A DNA stretch of 64,000 nucleotides from Chitinophaga fulva (lineage in GTDB: Bacteria > Bacteroidota > Bacteroidia > Chitinophagales > Chitinophagaceae), in the NCBI RefSeq assembly GCF_012927205.1, contig NZ_JABBGC010000004.1, forward strand, positions 1,135,909 to 1,199,908. Reading direction: 5' to 3'. The notes under the pieces are model-generated. The model made no database searches. It worked only from the letters and a program-made list of their open reading frames with translations, and was not told where the DNA came from. This document shows positions 18,131-28,000 of this stretch, piece by piece. Numbering within the stretch: position 1 is the first letter of the stretch; each line of letters opens with the position of its first letter. A program made the translations under genes and the position numbers.

Positions 18131-18252
18131 TCATTTGGTTATTTTGATATTTGGTTATTTACTTATTGGGGCGATGCCTATTAATAATAGGTTCTCTCTT
18201 CATAGAGCACCCACTAAATAACTAAATAACAAAATATCAAAATTCCCAAATG
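18131..18252. repeat. Imperfect inverted repeat of TTATTTNG words
   Basis: A 36-bp arm starting at 18132 (CATTTGGTTATTTTGATAT at its left end) matches the reverse complement of 18217-18252 at 32 of 36 positions. The arms flank about 50 bp. The pair lies between converging genes. It resembles the low-complexity dispersed repeats of Bacteroidota and could serve as a transcription stop. Confidence 0.6.
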
Positions 18253-18365
18253 CTTGATGTAAGCTCCCGCAGCAGCTGAACGGTTTCCGTTAGCAGATCG
18301 GCGACGAGCAGGGCTGGTAATTCCGCCATACTGATGATGACGGTGAGGATACTAAAGTTGTGCAT
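18237..18365 (-). CDS. Possible 42-residue peptide overlapping the upstream gene end
   Basis: An ATG at 18365 overlaps the last 14 bases of the gene ending at 18352 and opens a frame for a hydrophobic-rich peptide (starts MHNFSILTVIISMAELPALL, ends SSIWEF). The overlap could allow coupled translation. Against it, the last codons run into the adjacent repeat and I recognise no family, so it may be chance. Confidence 0.25.
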   Translation of the reverse strand: MHNFSILTVIISMAELPALLVADLLTETVQLLRELTSSIWEF

Positions 18366-18861
18366 TATAGAATTTACGGTAATAAGCGAATTTTTGCGTC
18401 ATGCCTTTCCGGGTTTCCGGTAACCCTTCCACTGACAGTTTTTTAAACCAGCTGAGCACCATTTCGCTGAACTGGTCAAACCCCTGCGATTGTGTGATGG
18501 CATCTGTGAGCTGTAAGGTGGCGGCATCGTCCTGCTGCCAGTAGAGCGCTATCGCCTGACACAGACCGGTTGTTAGCGCCGGGTCGTAGCATTTCTTCAG
18601 GCAACGTGCTGTTGCGGCAGCCCTGTCGGGGTAATTCATCAACAGAAAAAACAGCAAATGTTTGAGACTGGTCATCTCTGCGGTTGTCAACCGGAGGGCG
18701 GCCAGATCGGGCCTGTGCGCCAGCTTCTCTGACCCGGTGGGGTCTTCATACTTATTCAAAGCATGTCTTTCCAATAACGCCGCCAGATCGGTGAGTGCGG
18801 GCATAGCCTGTACCGGCGCCGCCTGACAGTCGGACATCAATTGTTCGAGTAGTATTTGCAT
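18352..18861 (-). CDS. Unrecognised 169-residue protein divergent from MarR gene
   Basis: I do not recognise the family. From ATG 18861 the product has 169 residues, is helical and soluble-looking, with Cys-containing segments (SDCQAAP, CLKKCYDPA, GLCQAIALYW). An in-frame start at 18927 would add 22 residues but would lie inside the palindrome pair between this gene and the MarR gene, so 18861 is preferred. The divergent arrangement suggests it is the MarR regulator's target. Confidence 0.6.
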   Translation of the reverse strand: MQILLEQLMSDCQAAPVQAMPALTDLAALLERHALNKYEDPTGSEKLAHRPDLAALRLTTAEMTSLKHLLFFLLMNYPDRAAATARCLKKCYDPALTTGLCQAIALYWQQDDAATLQLTDAITQSQGFDQFSEMVLSWFKKLSVEGLPETRKGMTQKFAYYRKFYNAQL

Positions 18862-18925
18862 AACCTGATTTATTACGGTTCCGTTCTTTACCTTTACAAA
18901 GAAAGAACATTTTTCCGGTAAAAAC

Positions 18926-18958
18926 AACGAAATCGTTTTTAATTATAACGAAATCGTT
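18926..18958. promoter_or_regulatory. Two identical palindromic operators 21 bp apart
   Basis: AACGAAATCGTT (AACGA, two bases, TCGTT) occurs at 18926-18937 and 18947-18958. The exact 21-bp offset places both on the same face of the helix. They lie in the divergent gap before the MarR gene, so a MarR dimer binding each copy is the simple reading. Confidence 0.65.
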
Positions 18959-19000
18959 TTATTTTAAAATAAGTACTTTTTCAATAAAATATTTCTAAAG

Positions 19001-19744
19001 ATGACTCCTTTAGTGGAACTGATCACAGCATGGGACGCATATGCCGGTCAGGCTGATAAGCCTGCCGTGGCGGACTTTTGCGCTCAATACCTGCGGAAGC
19101 AGACAAAGAAAAAAAAGGACAAATCCGTGGAAACCCCGGCGCCGGACATGGATGGCCTCATTTCGGAACTGATCGGCAGAATGAGCGGCATGCACACCAT
19201 CTACGCTAAAATGATGATGAAAGAATGGCCGGACATCGAACTGGAATGGTTTTATTTGTTGAATGTGATCAAGTACAAAAAAGAAGCAAGGAAAACGGAT
19301 ATTATCAGTCTCTGTATGATGGAGCAGTCCACCGGCATCGATATCCTTAACAGGATGAAGAAGAGAGCCCTCATCACGGAGAAAAATGATCCGGCCGATA
19401 AAAGGGCGAAACTGATCAGCATCACAGAGAAAGGTAACGCCCTGCTGTACAAAAGCGGCAGCAGCCTGTTCAAAGTGTCCTATATTCTTTACCATGATGT
19501 GGAGGAAGAAGACAAACAGGCGCTTATCCGTATCATGGGGCAGGTACATAACCGCAGCAGGCCACTGTTGGCCGAAGGCAAACAACTTAAATTAGACGAC
19601 ATCCTGACGGAACGTTACGGTAAAAATGCGTTGGCAGAAGTGGAGGTGGCTTTCGCCCGGCTGGTAAAAGAACGCGAAAAAATGCTCGCCGAACGCCGAA
19701 AAGAAGAGCCTATAGACGATATTATCCGGTCACTGTATAAATAA
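19001..19744 (+). CDS. MarR-type winged-helix regulator with long flanks
   Basis: The 247-residue protein is longer than usual MarR proteins (about 150). The central winged helix lies at about 80-150 (EWFYLLNVIKYKKEARKTDI, then TGIDILNRMKKRALITEKND and the wing PADKRAKLISITEKGNALL). N-terminal residues 1-75 include a Lys-rich stretch (RKQTKKKKDK), and the C-terminal 60 residues are charged helices probably used for dimerisation. It is divergent from an unknown gene across two palindromes and precedes an AraC gene by 7 bp, so those two regulators are likely co-transcribed. Confidence 0.8.
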   Translation: MTPLVELITAWDAYAGQADKPAVADFCAQYLRKQTKKKKDKSVETPAPDMDGLISELIGRMSGMHTIYAKMMMKEWPDIELEWFYLLNVIKYKKEARKTDIISLCMMEQSTGIDILNRMKKRALITEKNDPADKRAKLISITEKGNALLYKSGSSLFKVSYILYHDVEEEDKQALIRIMGQVHNRSRPLLAEGKQLKLDDILTERYGKNALAEVEVAFARLVKEREKMLAERRKEEPIDDIIRSLYK

Positions 19745-19751
19745 CCTGGAA

Positions 19752-20693
19752 ATGCCTGCCAACACCTCCCGCAAAGAAATACCGCAATACGGACTGGAAG
19801 ATTCCCGGCAACTGCACCGCGTGCCCGGCAATACTTCCGCATTTGGATACAACAACCTCGCCCCGGCTGCGCGGATAAAGGGCTTTGAACTGTATTCCAG
19901 CGAAGGCGTGCGCGCGCAAATGGGGCCACTGAAATCGGACTATTACCGTATCAGCATCTCTGTGCGCGGCACCACGGAAATACAATTAGGACTGGAAGAC
20001 TTTACCCACAGCAATGGCACCATCAGCTTTACTTTCCCGGGCCAGATATTCAGTAAACGGGGCCTGAGCGATGATGCCTTTGGTTATTACCTGTTGTTTG
20101 AACCTGGCTTCCTGGAAGATATTATTTCCCCCGACCGTATCCCGGTGGAGTTCCCCTTTTTTGCCTTTGCAGGCGTACCGTTTATGCAGCTGTCACCGGC
20201 TGAACTGGAGATGACGGTTGATTTTGCAGCACGGATGAACGCAGAACTGCAACGGCATCAACCTGGCCATGATAAAGCGGTGCGCATGTACCTATACCTG
20301 ATGTTGCTGGAGCTGAAGCGCAGTTATCTGCGCCAGGGCTTTGGTGTCACGGAACGGGATGACAAACCTGTTTACCTCGTGCCGCGTTACAGGAAGTTGG
20401 TCAGCGAACATTTTCTCACCAAACGGAAAGTGGCAGATTATGCTGCCATATTAGGCGTAACACCCAACCATCTGAACAGGGCTATCCGGGAACATACCGG
20501 TCATACCGCCTCCGAAGCCATTACAGATATGCTGGTGCGGGAAGCCAAGGCGGCCCTGCGTTATACGGATATCACCATTGCCGGCATATCCGATCAGCTG
20601 CATTTCAGCGACCCTGCGGGTTTTAACCGCTTCTTTAAGGAGAAGACAGGGCTTACGCCACTGGCTTTCCGGAAAAATGCCGTATCCGGTTAA
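19752..20693 (+). CDS. AraC-family transcription regulator
   Basis: The 313-residue protein has an N-terminal cupin-like sensing part (about 30-150) and a C-terminal double HTH of AraC type at about 205-308: VADYAAILGVTPNHLNRAIR for the first helix pair and IAGISDQLHFSDPAGFNRFF followed by KEKTGLTPLAFRK for the second. It lies between a MarR gene and an SDR gene on the same strand. By analogy with similar AraC-SDR pairs it probably controls the downstream SDR gene, whose leader has an 8-bp inverted repeat. Confidence 0.88.
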   Translation: MPANTSRKEIPQYGLEDSRQLHRVPGNTSAFGYNNLAPAARIKGFELYSSEGVRAQMGPLKSDYYRISISVRGTTEIQLGLEDFTHSNGTISFTFPGQIFSKRGLSDDAFGYYLLFEPGFLEDIISPDRIPVEFPFFAFAGVPFMQLSPAELEMTVDFAARMNAELQRHQPGHDKAVRMYLYLMLLELKRSYLRQGFGVTERDDKPVYLVPRYRKLVSEHFLTKRKVADYAAILGVTPNHLNRAIREHTGHTASEAITDMLVREAKAALRYTDITIAGISDQLHFSDPAGFNRFFKEKTGLTPLAFRKNAVSG

Positions 20694-20726
20694 TTTAATG
20701 CAGCATTGGGTTAACGATGCTCCGCC

Positions 20727-20754
20727 TTTTATGCGCCAATTTTACAGCATAAAA
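20727..20754. promoter_or_regulatory. Inverted repeat upstream of the SDR gene
   Basis: TTTTATGC (20727-20734) and GCATAAAA (20747-20754) are perfect arms around a 12-bp spacer, 10 bp before the SDR start. They could be an operator for the adjacent AraC regulator, although AraC sites are often direct repeats. Confidence 0.4.
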
Positions 20755-20764
20755 GAAACCCGAT

Positions 20765-21484
20765 ATGTCTGCTTCATTTGAAAATTCCCGTGTAATCATT
20801 GCCGGAGGTTCTTCCGGCATCGGACTGGCTACCGCCGCTTTACTGACAGCTGAAAAAGCCCATGTGACCATCACCGGACGTACTGCCGGACGTTTGCAGG
20901 AGGCGGCCAAAGCCGTGCCCGTGGCGGCTACCGCGGTGGTGGATGGCAACGACCGTTCTGCCCTCGATCAGTTCTTCGCTGCACAAAATAGTATCGATCA
21001 CCTGGTGATCGCCCTGAGCGGGGCCAAAGGCGCCGGTATGTTCAAAGACCTGTCGCTGGACGATCTGCGGGCCGGCTTTGAAGGCAAGTTCTGGCCCCAG
21101 CTGCAAACCTTACAGGCGGCACTGCCCTATATGCGCCCCGGTGGCAGCGTTACCATGATCACCGCCATCAGCGCTATCTCCAAAAGTCCCGGTACGGCCG
21201 GACTGGCGGCCATCAACGGCGCCATCGAACTGATGGTCCCGGGGCTGGCAAAAGAACTGCAACCTTTACGGATCAACGCTGTTTCTCCCGGTGTGGTAGA
21301 TACGCCGTGGTGGGACTTCCTGCCGGCAGATGCCAAGGCGGATACCTTCAACGCGTACGCTGCGCAACTGCCTACCGGTAAAGTGGCCGCCGCAACCGAC
21401 ATTGCGGAAGCGGTGCTCTTTCTGATGCACAACAGCAATACCACCGGCACCATCCTCCGTTGCGACGGTGGGTTCAGCCTATAA
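20765..21484 (+). CDS. SDR-fold protein with degenerate active site
   Basis: The 239-residue protein has the short-chain dehydrogenase Rossmann fold: GGSSGIG at 14-20, the NADP-favouring GRTAGR near 39, VSPGVVDTPWW near 177 and the C-terminal LRCDGGFSL. The active-site motif that should read YxxxK appears as LAAINGAIE after SAISKSPGTAG, so Tyr is Leu and Lys is Asn. It may therefore bind a nucleotide without ordinary oxidoreductase activity, or use other residues. It follows an AraC gene by 71 bp and ends at a strong terminator. Confidence 0.8.
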   Translation: MSASFENSRVIIAGGSSGIGLATAALLTAEKAHVTITGRTAGRLQEAAKAVPVAATAVVDGNDRSALDQFFAAQNSIDHLVIALSGAKGAGMFKDLSLDDLRAGFEGKFWPQLQTLQAALPYMRPGGSVTMITAISAISKSPGTAGLAAINGAIELMVPGLAKELQPLRINAVSPGVVDTPWWDFLPADAKADTFNAYAAQLPTGKVAAATDIAEAVLFLMHNSNTTGTILRCDGGFSL

Positions 21485-21862
21485 CAGCAAAAGGTCAGGG
21501 GAAAACATCTTCCCCTGACCTTTTTTATCAACAAAATGTAAGTAGTTGGCCGGTATCTCCCTGAACACCCGCCTCTCTTCCAGCTGATCAAACAGCTGGT
21601 TAATCATGATCTTGTTTTGTTGCCCCTGCCTAATATGTTGAACGGGTGAGGGCTTTAACAGCAGAAACCGCTTCCCGGGGATAGCTTCCGGAACAGGTTC
21701 CTGTCCACCGCAAACCAGCTGGTTACCACGTTGATGGATAATCGTTATAGCCCGGAAACTTATCTTCTTCTTTGAACATAATCCCTTTTTTACTGTTGTA
21801 GTATTTGCAATGATACTGCAGTGAAGCCGATGTATGTAGTGGCAGGTATCATCCCCGAATTC
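21479..21862 (-). pseudogene. Possible decayed gene: 127 open codons without a usable start
   Basis: From a stop at 21479 the minus strand is open back to 21862, but the only ATG is at 21607 (reading MINQLFDQLEERRVFREIPA). A second frame is open over 21720-21840 and reads FKEEDKFPGYNDYPSTW before a stop. Two partly overlapping open frames suggest a frameshifted remnant. I do not recognise the product, and the 3' end lies in the SDR terminator, so this could be chance. Confidence 0.25.
21491..21526 (+). terminator. Rho-independent terminator after the SDR gene
   Basis: A 13-bp perfect stem, AAGGTCAGGGGAA with TTCCCCTGACCTT, encloses a 6-nt loop (AACATC) and is followed by a run of six T. The left arm is preceded by A bases, so it may work in both directions. 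Confidence 0.9.
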
Positions 21863-22032
21863 TCAGGACCGACATGCATTATAGCGCAGCAATACTAAAT
21901 CGGATGCAATGGAGCATGCGCGGGATTTCTTTTCTCCGGTTACCACCTCGCGAAACCCATTATCCCCACCAGCTATAGGTATGTTGGGACTCTCCGGCAA
22001 TGAAACCAGTTTATTGTACAAACCCAGCTATT
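21530..22032. other. 503-bp gap before the giant gene
   Basis: Apart from the possible gene remnant on the minus strand, I see no gene here. No perfect TAnnTTTG promoter was found; the nearest is TAGTATTTG near 21807, which has one base too many between TA and TTTG. The plus strand must contain the giant gene's promoter. Confidence 0.4.
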
Positions 22033-25000
22033 ATGGTAAAGAAGCTGTCCATTTGTGTAAATGTTCAGAGTATTATTTTCCGTGTAAAACAATGGTGTTG
22101 TGTGCTGCTGTTGCTGTTGGCAGCAAGTCGTGTGAATGCTCAGCAATGTACCGGATCTTTAGGTGACCCGGTTTTTAAAGAGACCTTCGGCGAGGCGGCT
22201 ACGGCAACCAAGCCAACGCTGGGCCCCCCATTGCCGGCAGGGATTACCACCTATACCTATTACGCGCCCGGCGTAGGTTCAAGGCCTACCGGCCCTTATC
22301 CCGGCCAGTATACCATCAGTAACACCACGCGGGGGTACAACAACATATACTTCGTGGACCGGCTCGACCACACCAGTACTGATGGCCGGGGATTTTGTAT
22401 GGTGGTGGATGCCAATGCCACCCCCGACAAGTTTTATGAACGCACTATCACCGGCCTTTGTGCCGGCACCACCTTTGAGTTCTCCGCCTGGATCATGAAC
22501 ATCAACCCCAGTGGGGGCGTAGCGCAGCCCAGTCTGCGTTTTGATATCGTGGATGCCAATAATCCCAATGGTGCGCCCATCGCATCGGTGTCTACTGGGC
22601 TGGTAGCGTACCAGTCGCCCGGTACCTGGGTGCGGCTGGCAGGCATTTTCCAGATGCCGTCCACTACCAGCGCGGTGATCCTTCGTATTTTCAGCAATAC
22701 CCCCAACAGTAATGGTAATGACCTGGCCCTGGATGATATTGCCTTTGCAGCTTGTGGCCCCCCAATATCTTTTGGCCAGACCACCGGCGTGGTTTGTGCC
22801 GGCGGCACCGGCGGTTTCTCTGTGAGCCTCCCTGCCGGAAGTTATTCCAATTATTATTTCCAACTCCAGAAAAGAGCGCTGGGCACTACCGCCTGGGCTA
22901 ACGATGGTGGGGTGATCAACAACCTGGGCAACAACCAGTATACTTTCAGCGTGCCTAATGCCCGGGCAGGTTTTGAATACCGTGTGGTGGCAGCAGGTGG
23001 CATGGCTGAAATGAACAACGCCAGTTGTCGTGTGGTGTCTAACCTAGCCGAACTGAAAGTGATCGATTATACCGCCAGTGTCAGCGGGCCTTCCACGATC
23101 TGTTATAATACCAGTGGTACGCTGACAGCCAACATTATGCCTAAGGCCGGTACCGGTACGCCGGCCACCGGTTTCACCTATACATGGGAAACCAGCGCCG
23201 ATGGCGTTAGCGGATGGACCGTCGTGCCCGGCCAGACCGGCGCTACGCTGAACACCGGCGCGCTCACCGCCAGCCGCTATTACCGGGTAACCGCCACCGT
23301 GAGCGGATGTTCCGGCGATGGCGCCTCCAATGCGTTCCGGGTGATCGTCAATCCCAATATCACCGTCAACATCGGTACGGTCAACCCGGTATGCCAGGGT
23401 ACTGCTTTGTTCAGTATACCCTATACCGTAACTTCCGGCAACGCCAATACTTTTAGTGTCACGTCTGCGGACATGCCCGGCTTTAACCCCGTGACCAACG
23501 CCGCTTTGGGTGGCTCCCCGATCAATGTGGTGGTCCCTTCCAATGTGGCGCCGGGGACGTATCATTTTACCGTTACCTTCAGGCATCAGGCCAGTGGTTG
23601 TTCGGCATCCTATCCGGTTACGCTGGTGATCAGCCCTGCGCCCACCACGGCTGCTGTAGGACCTAATCAACAGCTGTGCGGTACCGGCAATACCACGCTT
23701 ACCGGTAATACTCCTGTCAACGGCACCGGTACCTGGACGCAGGTGAGCGGCCCCAACATCGCCACGTTTGACAACCGTCAGCTGCCTAACGCCAATGTAT
23801 CCGGACTAGTGACCGGCACTTACACGTTCCGCTGGACCATCACCAGTGGCGCTTGTCCGCCGTCATATGCAGATTTGCAGGTAACGGAATACGGCAATAC
23901 CACCCTGCCGGATGCCGGGCCTGACTCCACCCAGTACAATTCCGGTATCTTCCATATGCAGGCCAATACGCCGTCTGTAGGTACTGGTAAATGGGTGGTC
24001 ATCAGCGGCAACCCGGTGATTGCAGATCCTACTGATCCACATACGATCATTACCATACTTCCCAATACCAGCGCCACATTGGCGTGGACGATTACCAACA
24101 ACGTATGTCCGCCACTGCCGGACCAGGTAACGATTACCTATGTTAGTCGTGCTGACATCAGGGCCACGAAAGAAATACTGGAGCAAGGCCCTTATATCGC
24201 CGGCCAGCCCCTCGTATATCGTATGGTGATCACCAACGCCGGTCCGAGCAACGCCACCGGCGTGAAGATCACAGACCCGCTGCCCGCCGGGTTTACGGCC
24301 AGCAATGTTAGCGTGACGAACACCGGCGCGGCACAGATCACACAGAACAACAGCACCAATACCAATATTGATGTGACGGCAGACATCCCCACCGGCAATG
24401 CTACCATCACCATCACCGTATCCGGAAAGATCAACTCATCTTTTGACGGGGACCTGACCAATACCGTAACGGCCGTATCACCGGTAGTGCCCGACCCTGA
24501 TGGCGCCACCGCCACAGTAACGGTGACGGTAGTACGCAGGCCTTACTTTGAAGTGGTGAAAAGCGCCCCTGCCATGGCCGTTGCCGGAGAATCCATCCGC
24601 TTCGGTATCATTGCCCGCAACAGTGGACTGGGAGATGCCCGCGCCGCCGTGCTGACAGACGTGATTTCTTCCAAACTGTCTAACGTAAGCTGGACCGCCA
24701 CTGCCACCGGTAAAGTGACCATCACTTCCGGCGCCTCCGGTACCGGCAATAACCTGCGCATCGTAGCGGATTATCCCGGTGGTGAAACGCCTGCCGATAC
24801 CGGCAAGGTATATATCAGTGTAACCGGCACCGTGAATGCCAGTGCCACCGGCAGCATCGACAACGTGGCTACTGTTACGCCTACTGAAACAACGGTCGGT
24901 AATTTTACGTCCAATACTACCAACACCATTATCAGCAGCACCCCCGGCCTGGTGATAGACAAGAGCCGCACTACGCCGGTGATAGCCATCGCCGGTACAC

Positions 25001-28000
25001 CTGTGCAGTATGTGATCACGCTGATCAATAACGGTCCGAGTGATGCGGTAGGCACTGTTATTACCGACGCTGTACCCGCCGCCGTGCAACAGGTGACCTG
25101 GACTGCCACGGCACAAGGCAGCGCCGCCGTAACAGCGGGCAGCTCCGGCACCGGTAACCAGATAAACGTAACCGGCAACATCCCTGCGGGTTCTTCCAAT
25201 ATTATCACCATCCGTGTTTCCGGTGTTATCAGCGCCGACTATTCCGGCACTCTCTCCAACACGGCCACTGCTAAACCTGCTGAACCCGGTGTGCCGTCGG
25301 TATCAGATACCGATGTGGCCACCGTGCAGAAAGCCGTGAAATTCACGATCGTGAAAAATGGTCCGGCGACAGCCGTTCCAGGTGGGCAGATCTCCTACAC
25401 CATCAATGTGAAAAACGAAGGACCTTCCAATTCCACCGCCACCACGATCAGTGATATGGTCCCCGCTTCGCTGTACAATGTGACCTGGACCACCAGCGTG
25501 GTAAGCGGCACGGCCAATATCACCAGCGGCGCCACCGGCACCGGTAACCAGTTGAGCGTGACCGCCAGCATGGCGGCGGAAGCCACTATCCGGATTATTA
25601 TTAATGCGACCATTTTACCACCTACCTACAACCCTATTCACAACACCGCGGCGGTAACACCGTCTGAACCAGGCTTCCCGCCGGTGACTTCCAATGAGGT
25701 GATCACCACGGTAAACCCCCAGGCGGCGCTGGCCATCAGCAAAAGCGGCCCGGATACCGCTACCGCCGGTAGTTCGGTGTCCTATATTATTACAGTAGGC
25801 AATAATGGCCCCAGCAATGCCCGTAACATGCAGATCACAGATGCAGTTCCGGCAACCCTGCAACAGGTGACCTGGACTGCCGTGGCCAATGGTAATGCTA
25901 CTATCGCCAGTGGTGTTAATGGCAGCGGCAACAACATCGCCCTCAGTGGCGATATCGCCGCGGGCAGTGGGAATAATATAGTGATCACCGTTAGTGGTAA
26001 ACTGGACCCTGCTTTCTCCGGCACATTGACCAACAGGGCCATCGTAGTGCCTTCCGAAGCCGGCAGCACCGGCGATACCGCCACCAAACAAACGGTGGTT
26101 AAACGGCTGCCGCAGATCACCATTACCAAATCCGCGGTTGACGGCGTACTGGCCGGCGACAGTGTGACATATACGATTATTGTAGGCAATACCGGCGCTT
26201 CCGATGCGCTGAACCTGGTGGTGACCGACGTCGTCCCTGCTGCGCTGAGTGGCGTGCAATGGTCGGCCAGGGCGCAGGGACTTGCTACTATTACTGCCGG
26301 CGGCACAGGTACGGGCAACAATGTACAGGTGACCGGCAATATCCCCTCCGGCAGCGCCAATCAGCTGGTGATCACCGTAACCGGCAAAACAGATCCGGGC
26401 TTCTCCGGTAGTATTGTCAACCATGCAACGGCCACGCCGTCTGAACCGGTACCACCGGTAACGGCTACACAGACGGTGGTGGTGAAAAAGCTTCCAGCCA
26501 TTCGGGTAACCAAGGCTGGTCCGGCTTCTCTCAGTGCAGGTGACCGTATTACCTACTCCGTGATGGTCACCAATACCAGTGTCTCCAATGCGGATAATCT
26601 GGCGATTGAAGATATTGTACCAACAGCGGTGACACAGACCACCTGGACAGCCACCGCCGGTGGCAGCGCTGTGATCAACAGTGGCGGCACCGGTACCGGC
26701 AATACGGTACAGGTGAATGCCAATATCCCCGGCGGCGGAAACAGCAGCGTACTGGTGACGATCACCGGTATTGTTGATCCTTCTTTCTCCGGTAGCTTCA
26801 CCAACGTAGCGAGTGCACAGCCTTCCGAAACAGGCGCCCAGCCGGCCGTATCCGGGCCGGTGGTGACTACTGTCGCGCAGCAGCCATCCCTGCATGTGGT
26901 GAAAACCGGTCCGGCTACCGCCAACGCCGGTGAAAATGTGCGTTATCTGTTGACCGTAACCAATACCGGTCCTTCCAATGCACTCAGCGCGGTGATCGCT
27001 GATCAGCTGCCGGCGCTGCTGACCAACGTTAGCTGGAATGCTACCGCTGCCGGTGGGGCGGCTATCCTGTCCGGCGCCACCGGCACGGGCAACAGCCTCC
27101 AGGTGACAGCCAATATCCCGGTAACAACCGGTACGGTGAATATCGTTGTAATGGGTACCATCCCTGCTGCGACGCTCGCAGGCACCATTAAAAACGTGGC
27201 GACCGCAGATCCTAAAGTATCCGGTTTGCCGCCTGTGGCTTCCGATACCATTACGACGGTGATCAGCCAGCGGCCGCGGCTCATTATTCAGAAAAATGCA
27301 CCGGCCAACTGGAGCGCAGGTGAGTATATCATCTATGGTGTAAAAGTGGAAAACGCCGGTCCGAGTGATGCACGGGCAACCGTGATCACAGACGCCATCC
27401 CGGCTATGATACTTAATCCTACGTGGACGGCCACCGCCAATGGTACGGCCGTTGTTACCAGCGGTGCTACCGGTACCGGTAATCAGCTGAACGTAGTAGC
27501 GGATATACCGGCAGGCAGCGGCAATAGCGTGACCATCCTCATCGCAGGCAGGGTGCAGACCGACTTTGCGGGAGTGATCACCAATACCGCCACGGCTACG
27601 CCTGCTGAGCCTAATGTGCCGCCGGTGAGTTCCAATGTGTCCACCAATATCAGTCGCAAAGCGAAACTGAAAATCCATAAAACCGGCCCTGCTGCTACTA
27701 CGGCAGGTAACAGCATCGCCTATACGCTGGAAGTGCTCAATAATGGTCCGAGTGATGCGAATAACATCACCATTAAAGATGCCATTCCTGCGGGCATACT
27801 GAATGCCACCTGGACAGCCACCGCATCCGGCGGCGCCAGCCTTACTTCTGCGGCTTCCGGTACACAGGATGTACTGGTAACCGGCAACATCCCGGTTACA
27901 ACAGGTGCTAAAATCATCGTACAGGTAAATGGTAAGGTGGACCCTGATTATGCTTTGCCGAACATTACCAATGTGGCCATAGCATTGAATGATCCATCAT

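Noticed and set aside
18861..18927. Longer start for the 169-residue protein at 18927
   Set aside because: It would place the start inside the paired palindromes, leaving no room for a promoter or ribosome site.
21720..21840. Second small peptide gene ending FPGYNDYPSTW on the minus strand
   Set aside because: Too short and without a convincing start or partner; kept only as part of the possible decayed gene.
25615..27678. A 687-codon open frame on the minus strand inside the giant repeat gene, and several others like it
   Set aside because: It follows from the codon bias and repeat content of the plus-strand DUF11 gene; the product is low-complexity in Gly, Arg, His and Ile and has no recognised domain.
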